A DNA stretch of 64,000 nucleotides from Asterias amurensis. Its lineage: Eukaryota > Echinodermata > Asteroidea > Forcipulatida > Asteriidae. A program made the position numbers and the translations under genes. Numbering within the stretch: position 1 is the first letter of the stretch; each line of letters begins with the position of its first letter. Positions 1 to 12,452 of the stretch are shown here, in pieces. The notes beneath the pieces are model-generated. The model made no database searches. It saw only the letters and a list, made by a program, of their open reading frames with translations, and was not told the DNA's origin. The stretch is from contig NC_092663.1 of the NCBI RefSeq assembly GCF_032118995.1, positions 8,866,001-8,930,000 on the forward strand, read 5' to 3'.

Positions 1-320
1 ATGCATAAAATAACAAACCTGTGAAAATTTGAGCTCAATCAGTCATCAAAGTTGGGAGATAATAATGAAAGAAAAAACACCCTTGTCACACAGAGTTGTG
101 CGCTGTCAGATGCTTGATTTCGAGACCGCAAATTCTAAATCTGAGGTCTCGAAATCAAATTCGTGGAAAATTACTTCTTTCTCGAAAACTACGTCACTTC
201 AGAGGGAGCCGTTTCTCACAATGTTTTATACCATCAACCTCTCCCCATTACTCGTTACCAAGAAAGGTTTTGTGCTAATAATTATTTTTAGTAGTTACCA
301 ATAGTGTCCACTGCCTTTAA
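1..320 (+). mobile_element. TTAAAG MITE family A, left end cut by window
   Basis: Its central hairpin (GATTTCGAGACC..GGTCTCGAAATC) and right end (AATTACCAATAGTGTCC then ACTGCCTTTAA) match the complete copy at 19329. The left terminus lies before position 1. Confidence 0.8.
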
Positions 321-321
321 A

Positions 322-1668
322 CATTTGAAGTCCCTAAAAGGTCCCTGAAAGGTTGGGAAGAACAGTTGGTTGTTTGAGCTGGTTTATGAGTTGACATTTT
401 GGAGGCAACACCTGTACCTGGTATAATCTGTCCAAGGTGATCTACTGATGATGGGCGAGGGGGAGGTGATGACAGAGTCATTCAAAAGTCCAGGTGGAGT
501 GGGTAAGACTTGATGATGGACGAAAAAGTCTTAACAAGGTCTACAATAAATGTGAGGGGGCTTTATAACACCGGAACATGCCTTCTAAGTGCTGCCCCTG
601 AGTCCCAGATACCTCAGAATATCCAGGTTACGCACATAAGTTTGAAATTCAGAAATGTAGTCCAAATAACAAATGAGGTGGTCCATTGGAAAACTTCCAT
701 TGAAATATTATTGCCTGAAATGCAATTAATTTTCATCTTGCAGAGAGCAAAACCCCATGATTGAAAACAGCGAGTGGACCTTTTTCGCCTACACTTTTTT
801 TCTCTCGACTTGAAGTCCAATTGAGCTTAAACTTTCACAGATTTGTTATTTCATTTAACATCAAGTGCTGTCCGTGTCTATTTTGTTTCTATTATGAGAA
901 GAATTTCAAATAAAAGGATCTACATGTGAGTTAAAAAACAGCACAAATATTGAATGTATTCCGTTCGAGCATTATTGCAGAATATAAGCCACTCGCTGAA
1001 GTTAGAATTGTCCATTTTTTGGCATTGTGAAATGGAACGGTCTAGATTTCACCTCGTTATTATATATTCTGCGACAATGCACCCATATGCATCCAATATT
1101 TGTATTTATTATCTCTGACCCCTAAATTGTACATTTTGGAATAATTTTACTTTGAAGTGTTCTTTAAAAGTGGTTTGAGACGATCATTCTTACACAAAAT
1201 CTTGTACTGTCACTTTAACAAAGTGACTAATGGTGACTGGTGTAGAATCGTGCACAGTCTGAGAGTACACCTGATCTGTATTGTTCATGGCATAAATAAC
1301 CAGATTGGCAACTCTGAGAAAAACCGCAAACCCCTTAGAGTGGGGGGGAGGGTACCGTACCCCAACCCCCCTAATAGTGGTTTGTGTAGGAGGGGTGAAT
1401 CACTAGACAACATAAGGTACTATGACTGGAGTACCAGAGGGGGTTCAAATTGGGGGTATGACCCCAGTCCTCATATGGGTTTTGAGGTTTGTTTATGACT
1501 GGTGAATCGGTGGAGCTAATATGGGTACCATGGGGGAGGGGTAGTAGTATGACTCAAGGGTCAAATAAAGGTTCTTAAAAGCAAGATTTTGACTTTTTGG
1601 GGTCGGCTTTGGGGTAAAATCTTTCCAACCAAGAGTGTAAGAAGTTTAGTTCAGCACCATGCAACCTA
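322..1668. other. No gene seen
   Basis: AT-rich to about 1320, then G-rich runs (GGGGGGGAGGGTACC, GGGGGTATGACCCC) to 1600. No exon-like frame or recognised repeat. Confidence 0.6.
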
Positions 1669-1949
1669 GGCCCAATTTCATAGCACTGCTTAGCAGCCGA
1701 TTTTGTGCTTACTTTGCAATTTCTATTTCATAGCGCTGCTAACCGTAAGCACACGAAAAGGCATGCTAACCATCCTGCGCTAACTGCACGAAAATACATG
1801 ACGTCACAATGCAAATCCACGGTAAACTCGCACAATGGCCGCCCAATTTTTCTGCTAACCTGTGAATTACGCTAAGGCTTAAGCAAATTTTTCTGCTACA
1901 GTGAGCACGCAAATTTGCTTACCGTTAAGCAGTGCTATGAAATTGGGCC
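1669..1949. mobile_element. GGCCCAATTTCATAG MITE, full length
   Basis: Inverted ends GGCCCAATTTCATAGCACTG and CAGTGCTATGAAATTGGGCC, with inner GCTTAGCAG/TGCTTAACG-type motifs. Other copies are listed at 13373, 47763, 49998 and 59319. Confidence 0.8.
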
Positions 1950-2459
1950 CTGGCTTGATCATGGGGGAAAAATCCACAAAACTGCAGGAATTGTAGCTCA
2001 AAATCTTTACTGGACCAGGACTTTGTTTCCAAGATTTGAATCAAAATGAGAGCACAGTTTTACTATCTCAAATGTTTTATTTAATAACAAACTCAAGATA
2101 AGATTTATCACCAGACTCCTGTTTAATGGGCGATACTCCTGCAGGCCGAATTGACAGATATTTTTGAGTCTCCAACTAAATATTTGAACATCATCCTTTT
2201 AAAAGACAAAGATGTTAAATTGGAAAAAGACAAGACCACTGGACTTGTCCTGTCTTGAGTTTACTGGCCCGACATTAAATCAGTTATCCAGTTTCAAATT
2301 CGAGCTCTGATGCAAGGTGGAGGCCAAGCAGGAGCCAGAGTCAAAGTTACAGGTTTGAAAAAATGCCCTTGAACAGTTTCATCAAAGATGGTAGTCTTGG
2401 TGCAAGACGTTCTTGTTAAGTGGATAAAACATCTATGGTAATACCAAAAGGCCCTACTT

Positions 2460-2747
2460 TAATGTCATGCACATAAACTCAACTCTATACACGACGCGAC
2501 TATTCCACCGATAGAGGGTATTTCTGTAAGTCGCGATCCCGTTTGAGTGTGGTGTGTTGGGGTGATCTGGGAGTTTTTCAACAGCGCCTGCTATCGTTCG
2601 ATAGTAATGTGCGGGCCAGGAGAACTGGAGCTGGGGATCGCGATAGTTGAGTGATAGTGAAATAACAACGTCTTGCAACACGACTACAAAGATGGAAGTG
2701 TGCCAGATAAAATACTTGAGAGAGTGTGATACCAATAAAATCTAAAG
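2460..2747 (+). promoter_or_regulatory. CpG-bearing stretch, possible promoter/5' UTR
   Basis: GTCGCGATCCCG, AGCGCC, ATCGTTCGAT and GGGATCGCGAT occur within 200 bases, unlike the AT-rich flanks, and lead into the ATG at 2748. Regulatory function is inference only. Confidence 0.2.
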
Positions 2748-2843
2748 ATGGCGATGATGGACGAAGACAAAAGTACAAACAAGAAGAGAAGAACATCTGT
2801 TCCTCAGATGCTGATGCCAGCAACAGAGGACAGTGTCCTGAAA
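2748..2843 (+). CDS. Doubtful first coding exon (KKRRTSVPQM peptide)
   Basis: An ATG in good context (AAAGATGG) opens a frame beginning MAMMDEDKSTNKKRRTSV, a basic, nuclear-signal-like segment. It follows about 290 bases that carry more CpG than their surroundings (2460-2740). The frame stays open to 2963, but from about 2850 it is made of a decayed tandem repeat, so any real coding part would have to splice before that. The only donor-like site, GTTGGC at about 2842, is weak. I recognise no family. Confidence 0.2.
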
Positions 2844-2845
2844 GT

Positions 2846-3480
2846 TGGCCCCAAGATGTGGCACTCAGCGAAGAGGATTCGTGACAAACATCAGGATGCA
2901 GGAATGAGATGGAGGCCGGACTTGGCGCTGGGGCAAGGTTGGGATGCGGCGCTGAGGAAGTAGAGATGGGATGAACTTTCCATTACTTGGTCTTTGCTCG
3001 TTATGGTCAAAGGTCATACAGGGTGAATGGACTTTAGCGGACTAGCTTCAGCCCTCTGACTGGTGGGGCTCAAGACGCGGCACTGGGTTGATGAGTTTTC
3101 TCTATGGGGGAAATAATGATCAAATCAAAGTCAAAGGCCAAACAAGGATGGACTTAAACAGACTCACCACAGCTACCAGACTTCTGGGGCCAAGATGCAA
3201 CGCTGGGATGATGAGTTTCTTTTGGGGAAACCATGGAGGTTGGGAAACAATGATCGAATCAAAGCTAGGCATTGCACAATAATGTCAAAGGCCATATGAG
3301 GATGGACTTTACCTGACTTGCCCAAGCCCTCCGACTGAGATAAGAACAAGATATGGTGCTGGGAAAATAGTAGGGTGTCTATGTGGACAAATTATCCGAT
3401 CATAGTTTGACCTTAAGGACATGAGGATGGTAAAGGCCACTGTAGACTTGCCTTATGCTAAGAGGAAAACATTAGTGCCC
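2846..3480. repeat. Decayed tandem repeat, about 110-130 bp unit, 4-5 units
   Basis: A recurring block reads GTCAAAGG(C/T)CATA..GGATGGACTT..GACT..CAGCCCTC(T/C)GACTG..CAAGATG(C)GG..GCTGGG(T)TGATGAG. Copies begin near 2850, 3005, 3125, 3280 and 3405. Units have drifted in length and sequence. The first unit runs through the open frame that starts at 2748. Confidence 0.55.
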
Positions 3481-3559
3481 TGGTCATTGGGCCAACAACA
3501 TTCCTTTGACGTTTCTCAGCTCCCTGGGTAGTATACAGTCTGGGCTGCCTTGGCACTGC

Positions 3560-3745
3560 TCAACCTCTACCCTCAGAGGTATTTATTTATACCCCTGGGT
3601 GAAGAGAAGCAATTATACATTTGTAGTAAAACATCTTGCTCAAGGGCACAAGTGTCATAACCGGGATTTGAACCCAAACTCTGATGACGTAACTGCCAGA
3701 AACTGAATCTGATGCTCTAAACCGCTCGGCCATGACACCCAACAA
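3560..3745 (-). mobile_element. tRNA-derived SINE
   Basis: The minus-strand head GTGTCATGGCCGAGCGGTTT..GGGTTCAAATCCCGG..TGACAC (Leu/Ser-like, about 3653-3740) is followed by CCCTTGAGCAAG and the body to 3560. Same head type as 38823. Confidence 0.7.
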
Positions 3746-4091
3746 ATGTGCAAGAACGGCATGAGGATGTTTGTAGGGCAAAAGATCCTAGGAATGAAAA
3801 AGTTACAAAAAGCAAACTTGAAAGTTCTCTGAGTAACTCTTTGAAGAAATTAAATTTGAAACCTTTGCAATGTTTTAAAAACACCATGAGGATTGAGCGC
3901 ACCTTGGCAAAACTTGGCCCAATTTAAAAAATGACATCTTGAGAAAAGCAAGTAGAGAGATAAGATTTTGTTGCCTTCAAAATAAGACAAAAGTGTAAAC
4001 AGAGGTCGAGATTGGACATGTTTTATTCACATGAAATGGGAAAAAATCCACAAAATACCCAAAATTTACCTCAGAAAACAATTTTGAAAGA

Positions 4092-4284
4092 GTAAAGGCC
4101 GGTTCATACTTCATGCGAATGCGATGCGAATTTGACATGAATTTGACTTCACAACCCTGTTTTCGCTGCGATATTCGCAAGAGAGTTGAGCACAACTCAA
4201 CTGCTGCGAACTATTCTTTGCAAATTTGTGACATCGACATTCGCTTTGCATTCGCATTCGCAGGAAGTATGAACAGGGCTTTAG
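4092..4284. mobile_element. GTTCATACTTC MITE
   Basis: Ends TAAAGGCCGGTTCATACTTC and GAAGTATGAACAGGGCTTTA, with ATGCGAATGCG inverted just inside. Length 193 bp. Confidence 0.8.
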
Positions 4285-6511
4285 GTTTTTTTGTCAAGAA
4301 AGGCCAAATTAAGTAAAAAGTCCTGTTCAGCCTAAACTCTTCCTGAATGTCCTGAAATCAAACATCAATACAAGGTGTCAAAATAGATCCTTATCTTGGA
4401 TTCCTCCTGAAGCTGAATCAAAACCAACAACTCATCACTCTCATCAAGTTGTCTTCAACTTCCTTTCCTTCACACACTCCTTACTTATCGTCTTGCCTCA
4501 GACCTCGCGGGTTCGCAACCGAGCTCCTCGACCCTTAGTTGGTGGTCGTTCTCACCAGTGGCGTTCACTCAATTAAGCGGCCCGGGGTTGACAGGATGTT
4601 CACGAAGTGGCTGGATTAATAAGGGTTCCATCCTCAATCAACGCCTCAATTTCTGAGCCCATCAAGAAATGGAGAGAATGGGAAGGGAAAAGTGGCTGCA
4701 ATCTAAGCTGAGCATGCTCCACATCCTTATGGCTTTAAAGACACTAATTTGTTAAGCTGCAGATTTTGTTTTTCACTGATTGCACTCATGAGGGGGTTAT
4801 TTTTGTATATTTGTGAGTTTTCTAGCACTGTCATTTGCTGTCCAAGGCCTTTGGCCGAGAGCCAGAGTTCAAATTTGTGTTGAATCCTCCCCCCCCCCTA
4901 CTTCTCGCCCAAATTTTTTGGACCGCTAAAATCAAATTCTGCTTCTTCTTTTTTAATTGGTTGGGGTTTATTTTCAATTATTTAGTTGATAAGCAAGAGG
5001 CCTGGCTATTGTTTCTCCTGTTCTTGGCTTAGATGCTCATGTGAAAAGATTCCCAGCAACTTTAAGACTTTCCGATGGGAGTGATGCAGATGACCTCCCC
5101 CCCCCCCCCCCACTTCAAAAGATGAAATTACAGGCCTATTTGGAGAAGAGTTTGACGCACCCAACTAATCAGGCAAAAAAGCATGACAAGACATTTCACT
5201 ATAGAAGAACCGTCTTCCCCAATTAGTGATAACAACTTAAAGGTCTAGGGTCCACATCTTGGGTTGAACACGCATCTTCTGACCAGGATTTGATCCTACA
5301 CTGTATACAGTGCATATCTCCTTTTGCGTTGTACTTTCGGTGACCCAAAAGCCATGAAGAAAACTGACAACCTGTCTACATCTAAAACTGTACAGCATTT
5401 CTCTGAAGAATTATAGACTATTACTACCCCCCTCCGTCCTATCTGAAGAAACGTGACACACTATTCTCAGTAAAAATGACACAGCATTACATCACGATTC
5501 CCCTCCCACCAGACCCCAACCAAGCTAACAAACCCCGACTTCAACCCCAACACCCTTACTCCACCAAACTGATCAGATTGAACTTCATGATGTACTTTTC
5601 TTAGTACCATGATGGGTGACCTTTCTTCTCCCATGGTACCCCCACCGCTCTGGGAATGCTCACTGCAGATTCCGTGCCGATTTCACGGCAAGTGAACAAT
5701 GCCATCACATTTAATTGGAAAACAGATTGAACTTTCTTCTGTGACTACTACCTCTAGCCGAGAGAGTGTCACATCATGGAGGTATGGTCACATCTACTGA
5801 TGACGTTCATCATGTGCTCTCATACTCAGTGATTATTCACGTTAAGACTCTACAAGAACAACCTGTGAAATGTTCTGCTCGGCTGGCCTCAATTATCAAA
5901 CAAATTGTTTCAAAGAAGCATTGGGTGTACTTTAATGTACATGTACATCGCAATCAAGGTACGCTACATGTACTTCAACCTTGCGAGGGCAAGGTTGTTT
6001 TTTTTTTGGCAAAGGCTACCAACCCATCAGGAAAATTAGTAGTCTCTACTTGAACATTTCAAGAGAGTAGGTAATGACCAGGGGCAATTATCAGGGGCAA
6101 TGACCAGGGGCATGCAGGTGAATTGTTTCAACTGCCTGCATGCTCTTTGAATCCTGTTTAGGGCAAAGAATTTTTTTTGTTTTCTTGGCAAAAGGCCTGC
6201 GAGGGAAATTAGTCAAATCTATAAAAACAGTTCAATAGGCACCAAGGAAATGACTAGGTAGGGGCATGTAGGCAAATTATTTCGATAGCAGCGGCAGGGC
6301 TTGAGTTTTACACTGGACAGCCTGAGGCCAGTCTATTTAGCATTGAGCTAGTTAACTTACAACTGTAACGTGGTCTTGTGATGTTGATTTTGATCACGCC
6401 TGTAATTATTGTCTGTTCCAGAACAAGCCAACATAATGGAAACCCAAAGAGGTACAAATACAGGTAGGAGCAGAATGGTTTTTTTTTCAGCACACAGAAG
6501 AGTGCCTATAA
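4285..6511. other. No gene seen
   Basis: C runs at 4892 and 5099. A locally repeated phrase (GGGGCA(T)G.AGG..AATT) occurs at 6075-6125 and 6260-6285. Otherwise unassigned. Confidence 0.5.
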
Positions 6512-6730
6512 TAAGCCCCTTTCACATCACAAGGGCAATTTAGCAATGGTCCCTTGCATAATTGTAACATGGTTGTACAATTTTACAATTTTCCGTGTGT
6601 GAAAAGAAGGACAACCATTTTGTCTACTGTTCAAGTTCTCTTGCTAAATCTTGTCACACATTGGTACATTTTACAACCATGCTAAAATTAAACAAGGGAC
6701 CCCAGATAAAATCGCTGCCGTGTGGATAGC
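6512..6730. mobile_element. Decayed foldback element
   Basis: GGTCCCTTGCATAATTGTAA with CATGGTTGTACA (6548-6578) is inverted at 6665-6701. The outer ends are eroded. Confidence 0.5.
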
Positions 6731-8439
6731 ACTTAAGACACCATTACACCAAGGTAAATAGCATGCTAATTTGCAGACAATTTTGCTAGCAAATGAGTGA
6801 TGCATCAACATTGGGGCAATCACTAATGCTACATGTAGTTATAACTTCTGAGAACCATTCAAAATTCTGTCCAGCTGGCAATTTTATTGCTTCCAGAAAC
6901 TAGTACATAAACCACCGACTGCATGCATTGATTGTTCAAAATTACAGCGTTGAAAGAAAACTGTAAAAGGCGGAGGTGTCATACCAAAATGACAGATTTG
7001 TAAGAAAACAAGTAACACATTTAAGGTACAACACAACAATAATGACAGTGTTGAAAGAAAACCATAAAGACATGAGGTGCCAACACAAAAAGAGTGTTGA
7101 AAGAACCCTGTCAAACATATGGACCAGTGGGAAGGATGGCAGACTATTGAAATTGCAAACTAACTGATTCAGGGGTGAGAGTCATTACTAACGAAAAAGT
7201 CTGAAACTTGGATACAAATTCCAAAGTATGTTGAAATGATGGCATTTCTACCGTTTGGTAACCCCTGCGGTAATAGGTTTCGAGGAGCTTTTGGAAAAAG
7301 TATCCAAAGCACTAGAGAAGTAGACCAATGAGCAGGATTTCTTTATTTTTAGGGGAAAAATATTATCTGATTTTCTACACCAGGCCGACATACAAAGTCT
7401 GAATTCAGCCAAAAGTCTGAACAATCTCATCCCTGCTGATTCCGCTGGACAGTCAGTGAAAAAAGTTACAAACCCTACACATAACTTAAAAGGTGGTTTT
7501 GAGATATGCACCAGAGTTTAGCTAATTTATAGACTGTAGATGAGGCACCAGTCAAAACAAAATGCACTTATTGTGTATATTAAGTTAAAGGTGATACTAC
7601 AGTGGGTAGCCAACAAGGTTACCTAATGCTAAGCCACTGTAAAATTAGCAGTAGCTGTGGCTAAGGTTGTCCAAGAGTTTTGATGCCTGTTAGTGTTAAA
7701 CAGCATTAAAAGGGGGCGGGGGGGGGGGTTCCAGCTGTAGCCGCTACAGCCCCTACAGTAGGGGGTTTCCTGAATTGTTTATTAGCCGGCCGGACAAGTC
7801 AATTGGGGTGGTCCCTAAAAATTTGTTCACTGGCCCATGTAATAATGCAAATAGCAAAAATGAACATTCCCCCCCCCCCAAAAAAAAAAAAAAACAAACA
7901 AACGCCAAACAACAATTAACATTGAAGTGACAACAAAAAATTGTTTTGGGGCGATCTTATCTCCTTATTTCTATCCTTGATAATTTAGTACTCTTTTCAT
8001 AAAATATCAGGACAACTGTCAAACCATTTTATAAACTTAAATATAATCTCACACGCCTCTGTTTTCACTCGCATTTGGCGACCGCTAAATTAGAATCCTG
8101 TTCAGCCGAAGCCGCCAAAGCCATAGCTGCTAAAGCCATAGCCACAATAGCTGTAGCCCCTAATTCGTAAACAGCCTACGCAGTATTCCCGGTCCATGTA
8201 TCATTGCTTTAAAACATCAATACCGAATATGACTAAACACAGTCCAGCTATGTCTGGCACCCAGAGACCATGATCCCAATTTGAATAGTAAACACCTCCA
8301 GTGAAATGACCCTGAGCTGAAACAAATCCCTGTGGTTTGCAGCTTCCACACTGACCACGTCGCTAAGAATTTCAAAAATGTAACAAGAGTACAGGGGTAG
8401 GAATGGACGAGTAGAAGTTGTCCGCCAGATGGCTTGAAA
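6731..8439. other. No gene seen
   Basis: Apart from the short tandem repeat at 6940 and G/C/A runs at 7710 and 7870, this stretch is unassigned. Confidence 0.5.
6940..7112. repeat. Short tandem repeat of about 100 bp with GTTGAAAGAA
   Basis: CAGCGTTGAAAGAAAACTGT (6946), CAGTGTTGAAAGAAAACC (7046) and GAGTGTTGAAAGAACCCTGT (7091) head units that share GAGGTG(T/C)CA..CA(A)CCAAAA-like sequence. Confidence 0.5.
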
Positions 8440-8620
8440 AACTTGGGGGGGGGGGAGGAACTCTCATTGAATTATACTCTGTAGTCATAGTTATTTGGTT
8501 AACTTTTGTTATTCCAGGCATGTGCAATTGGCTTATTTTCCTTGCTGTTTTCTTTTGTTATTCCTGTATTTTGTACTGTTCTCTTTGTTATGCCAAATAA
8601 ATAAATAATAATAAAAATAT
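8440..8620 (+). mobile_element. Probable LINE 3' tail
   Basis: A T-rich segment ends CTTTGTTATGCCAAATAAATAAATAATAATAA, a form typical of 3' ends of truncated non-LTR retrotransposons. No reverse-transcriptase coding is nearby. Confidence 0.4.
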
Positions 8621-8910
8621 GCATACATTTTGTTAGAGCAACTTGAAAACCGTTAATCGATGGGATAACTATTATCTGGTAATGAATTCAAGGATACCTC
8701 ATAGTGAACTTAATCACTGTAGCTCACAAGCCTGAGGAAACCTGTAAACAAGGGTGCTTGCCATCCCCTTCAGGGGACCCCTCTGCTGCAGCCTCCCAGT
8801 ACAGGTTGAATCATAAAATAAGGTGCCATCCCTGGCTATACAGCAGAACATGTTGAAAGATTTCTAGTTGGCACACCAAATGAAGATATTGAGAAATTAA
8901 GAAGACTTCC

Positions 8911-8990
8911 AACAAAATAGCTCAGTTGCTAGAGCGCTTGGAACATTACTCTGGAGGTTGCACATTCAAATCCAACATTAGCAACTTTTT
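8911..8990 (+). mobile_element. tRNA-like SINE head, decayed
   Basis: AATAGCTCAGTTGCTAGAGC (A box) and ACATTCAAATCCAACATT (B box), about 45 bases apart, are followed by a T-rich tail. Confidence 0.5.
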
Positions 8991-9105
8991 TTTTATTTTT
9001 CTAAAAAATAATAATAACTGTTTTAAGCCTTCTAGGGTTACGTGAGTAAAGCACTGTACACGTATAGGCCTACTCAGTTCTTGGGGGACAACAAAAACAA
9101 AGGCT

Positions 9106-9178
9106 AGTCGCAGGGAAGATTGGAACCCCCAATCCCCTCAATCTATAAGAGATGTGTTAACCACTAAACCACTGTGAA
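9106..9178 (-). mobile_element. tRNA-like SINE head
   Basis: On the minus strand CACAGTGGTTTAGTGGTTAA..GGGGGTTCCAATCTTCCCTG resembles a tRNA with A and B boxes; little body sequence is recognisable. Confidence 0.45.
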
Positions 9179-9592
9179 TATGTACCCTGTGCCCTGAAGC
9201 CAGTTCAAATCCTGTAATTAGCAGCTGGTAACCCCAAAAAATTTAAATAGTGTCCAAATTAACGGGCAATCAGTGAAAATATCCGGAGTAATTACAGGTC
9301 TGCTTTTCCTAAACCGAAGAGACAAGAAATTGTTAATGGGTCCCTGCCAAGATTGTAATTAAAACATCATTAACGGTATTATCCACCTGCTGGTACATAG
9401 ACGGATATTTACCCGATGTCACCCCCTACAACATCCATTATCTTGCTATTTTGAGAGACGGATTATTATGTGCTATTGCACAGTGCACATTTTAGGCAAC
9501 GGGCTTGCAGTACATGTAGGCCATTTGCGGGTTATTTGTTTGTTTTTTGCTATCTGTTACAATGACTTGCTCTGCCACAAATGATCACTTAC

Positions 9593-9966
9593 AGGGAAGG
9601 TACACGTTTGGTAATTACTCAAAACATATTTTAACTTAAAAACTTACATGGTAACGAGCATTGGAGAGCTGTTGATTATAAACATTGTGAGAAACAGCTC
9701 CCTCTGAAGTACATGTAGTAAAGATTTTGAAAAAAAGGTAATTTCTCACTAAAAAAAATAAAATAAAAGACTTCCAGATAGAAGTCTTTTATTCCTATCT
9801 GACACAAATTTGTCTAACAAGGGTGATTTTCTCTCATCATTTTCTCACAATTTTGATGACCAATGTAGCCCAAATTTTCACAGGATTGTTGATTGATGCT
9901 TATGTTAGGATGCACTAAGTGAGAAGACTGGTCTTTGACAATTAGAAAACGTGTACTTCCCTTTAA
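9593..9966 (-). mobile_element. TTAAAG MITE family A, variant ends (AGGGAAGGTACACG)
   Basis: Complete copy in reverse orientation with ends AGGGAAGGTACACGTTTGG / CGTGTACTTCCCTTTAA. Its centre holds a hairpin AATAAAAGACTTC..GAAGTCTTTTATT (9762-9793) instead of the usual GAGACCTC hairpin. Confidence 0.75.
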
Positions 9967-10029
9967 CTTTAAATTCCTCAGACTGTAGAGACAGTTGTCA
10001 TGAGAAATGTTTCGGGGCAAGCTTTTGTA

Positions 10030-10202
10030 TAGACCTTATGCACATGACGTCATTTCAGTAGGGCGCCCTCACCTACAGGTCAAAAGGAGGTTGTTCATTG
10101 GCCAATACTTAGCGCCGCATGTACAAATCTGTGGGCTTCAATTGTTTCGTGACCGTTTTTCCTATAAGATGGCGGCTGGATGACGTCAAAGCATGAGGTC
10201 TA
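10030..10202. mobile_element. TAGACCT..ATGACGTCA MITE
   Basis: Ends TAGACCTTATGCACATGACG and GTCAAAGCATGAGGTCTA. A CRE-like ATGACGTCA sits in each arm. Confidence 0.75.
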
Positions 10203-11414
10203 AAGCAACCTCCAGAAGACCAAACCCTGATACCATTGTGTATACAATGTGGTATTTCTTCTTGGAATGGAAGTTGTCTATGCAAAGCAAGTTAATAAAT
10301 ACAGCCTAGATATTTGTTTCAAAATAAACATTGCTAAAAAGAACCCTACCCCCAAGGATTTGGTTTAATTATTTGCCAAATATTTTGGTTTTCGGCTGAA
10401 GTATTGGGAATTTTTTCACAGAAACATGAAACCCCAAAACACCTGTGTTTAGGAATTAGTGAAAGGGATACACTGTGGCATACCTGTGGTCACCAATGTT
10501 TGTTGGAAGTTGTCAGTCTACTCCCGGAATGAGTTTTTAAATAAATCAGCATTATTCCATTAATCAATCACTGAAAATTAAGTGAGTGCTGGAATTTTAC
10601 CATGGCCAGTGATTTTAGCACCTGGCCAGTACACTCATGTCCAGACAAGGCAAGTCCAGTGGTCTTGTGTTTTTCAAGTGTGATCATTAATCATCATAAG
10701 GCCCTAGTATGTAGTTCTTGTAATGAACCAAGGACACTTCATAAGTGAACTTAATCACTGTAGCTCATAAGCCTAAGAGGAAACCTGGGGTGGGTTATAC
10801 AGAATACAAAAAGACCGCGTTCCCACTGGATCCACAATTGTGTGATCTGGATCCCGCAACAGGATAAGTTGCAGGCCTGAAATCGCGGTCGCGTTCCAAC
10901 TTGAGTACGATCGCACATTGATCCCCGATTTTGGGAACTGAAGTGGGTTTAAAGTTCACCAACGTAGGTCGTCCAAGTGTGCAGTGCGCAATGTATCTAT
11001 GGCGATTACATGATACATTTAAGATCTCTGAGTTCTTTTGCATGTACTACCAGTGCTAGTACATGGGACCGCAGAGCATAGAGCAAGGGCAATAGCTTGC
11101 TGTCCCATCCAATGAAATATGTCAAGAATATCATGCTCAAGTACACAAGCACCACTAGAACTAGTCCACACGCAACAAAACTGAATCTGATTGAAACAAA
11201 AAGAAGGATGGGGACAAAATGCAAAAACCCCTCTTCACTGTATTTTGGAGGCAGGTAATAAAACAACCATTTGTATACATTATGTACACAACAAATCCTC
11301 AGCCATTGAATTTGATGAAACATTTACAGTAGCACTGTATTGATGTGTAGCGATTTATAATCAAACGATGAGAATGAAAACACTCCTCCCAAATGTAATC
11401 TTGTACCATCCCAT
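10203..11414. other. No gene seen
   Basis: 10795-10990 is CpG-bearing (GACCGCGTTCCCACTGG, AATCGCGGTCGCG) and may be another decayed element. The frames over 10795-11323 show no family features. Confidence 0.45.
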
Positions 11415-11793
11415 TAAAGACACTGGACACCTTTGGCAATTGTCAAAAAAAAGTCTTCTCACTTGGTGTATCTCAACATATGCATTAAATAACAAACCTG
11501 TGAAAATCTGAGCTCAATTGGTCGTCGAAGTTGCGGGAGAATAATGACAGAAAAATGCCCTTATTGCACAAGTTGTGTGCTTTGAGATGCTTGATATCAA
11601 GACCTCAAAATCTAATTCTGAGGTCTCGATATCAAAATTGAAATTACTTCCCTTTCAAAAACTTTGTTACTTCAGAGGGAGCCATTACAATGTTTTATAC
11701 ATGTACTACACAGCTCTCCATTGCTTGTTACCAAGTAAGTTTTTATGCCAACAATTATTTTGAGTAATTACCAATAATGACCAGCGCCTTAAA
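11415..11793 (+). mobile_element. TTAAAG MITE family A
   Basis: Full-length copy, TTAAAGACACTGGACACC to GCGCCTTAAA, with the central hairpin ATCAAGACCTC..GAGGTCTCGATAT and moderate divergence. Confidence 0.75.
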
Positions 11794-12332
11794 GTTTAGA
11801 ATACTTTTAAGTATCTAGGCTCATGTAGCAGAGCAGGTGTAGACTTTCAAATCCACCAGCTCTCCAGAGAAAAAAATGCCCCCCCCCCCTGCCCCCATTT
11901 AGAAGAAACCCCAGGTCCACCTGCTCTGATTACCTGCTGAGCCTAGGTGATAACGAGCCGGGACCCCAGACCTGGAGGCGACAGTGCTAAATACCTGGGG
12001 GCAATGGCGAGAGACCCTTGGAGACAGAGCCAAGCTGTGGACAGGAAGGGTGACAATTCAGGGTCTTCCATGCAGGGAAGCTCGCCAATATAAATGACGA
12101 AGGAGATTTTACCTGGGATTCTAACATTGGGAGCACCTGCGCAAAGTGAGTGTAAAAACCTAAAAGAGGCACGGGAAGGCTGACCTACATTTAGTCATGA
12201 GGGGAGTTTCATCACATCTTTAACAATGTTGATTATTTTTTTTTAGAAACTTCTGTAGAAACTTACATTGCTACATGTATGTGATGCACCCCTAGAATTA
12301 CTTGGAGGCCACGTCCTCTGCTGCTTCTGCAG

Positions 12333-12452
12333 CCGTTTTCACAAAACTTTACGCAACTGCGTAGGTCCACTTTCGCAATGTTTATGGCGCAAGTTGCTCC
12401 ATATATGTTGTGCAAGTGGACTTATGCAGTTGTGTAACGTTTCGAGAAATCA
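12333..12452. mobile_element. Imperfect foldback element
   Basis: GTTTTCACAAAACTTTACGC and GTGTAACGTTTCGAGAAATC are inverted partners, and GTAGGTCCACTT pairs with AAGTGGACTTA. Confidence 0.6.

Noticed and set aside
29-304. Repeated open frames in family A MITEs (here and at 19355, 21854, 40499)
   Set aside because: The same peptide recurs because the MITE recurs. It ends at the hairpin or terminus and codes for nothing recognisable.
11006-11323. 105-codon hydrophobic minus frame that could be a TMEM198 exon
   Set aside because: Its residues do not match the conserved TMEM198 helices, and it is not bounded by matching-phase splice sites.
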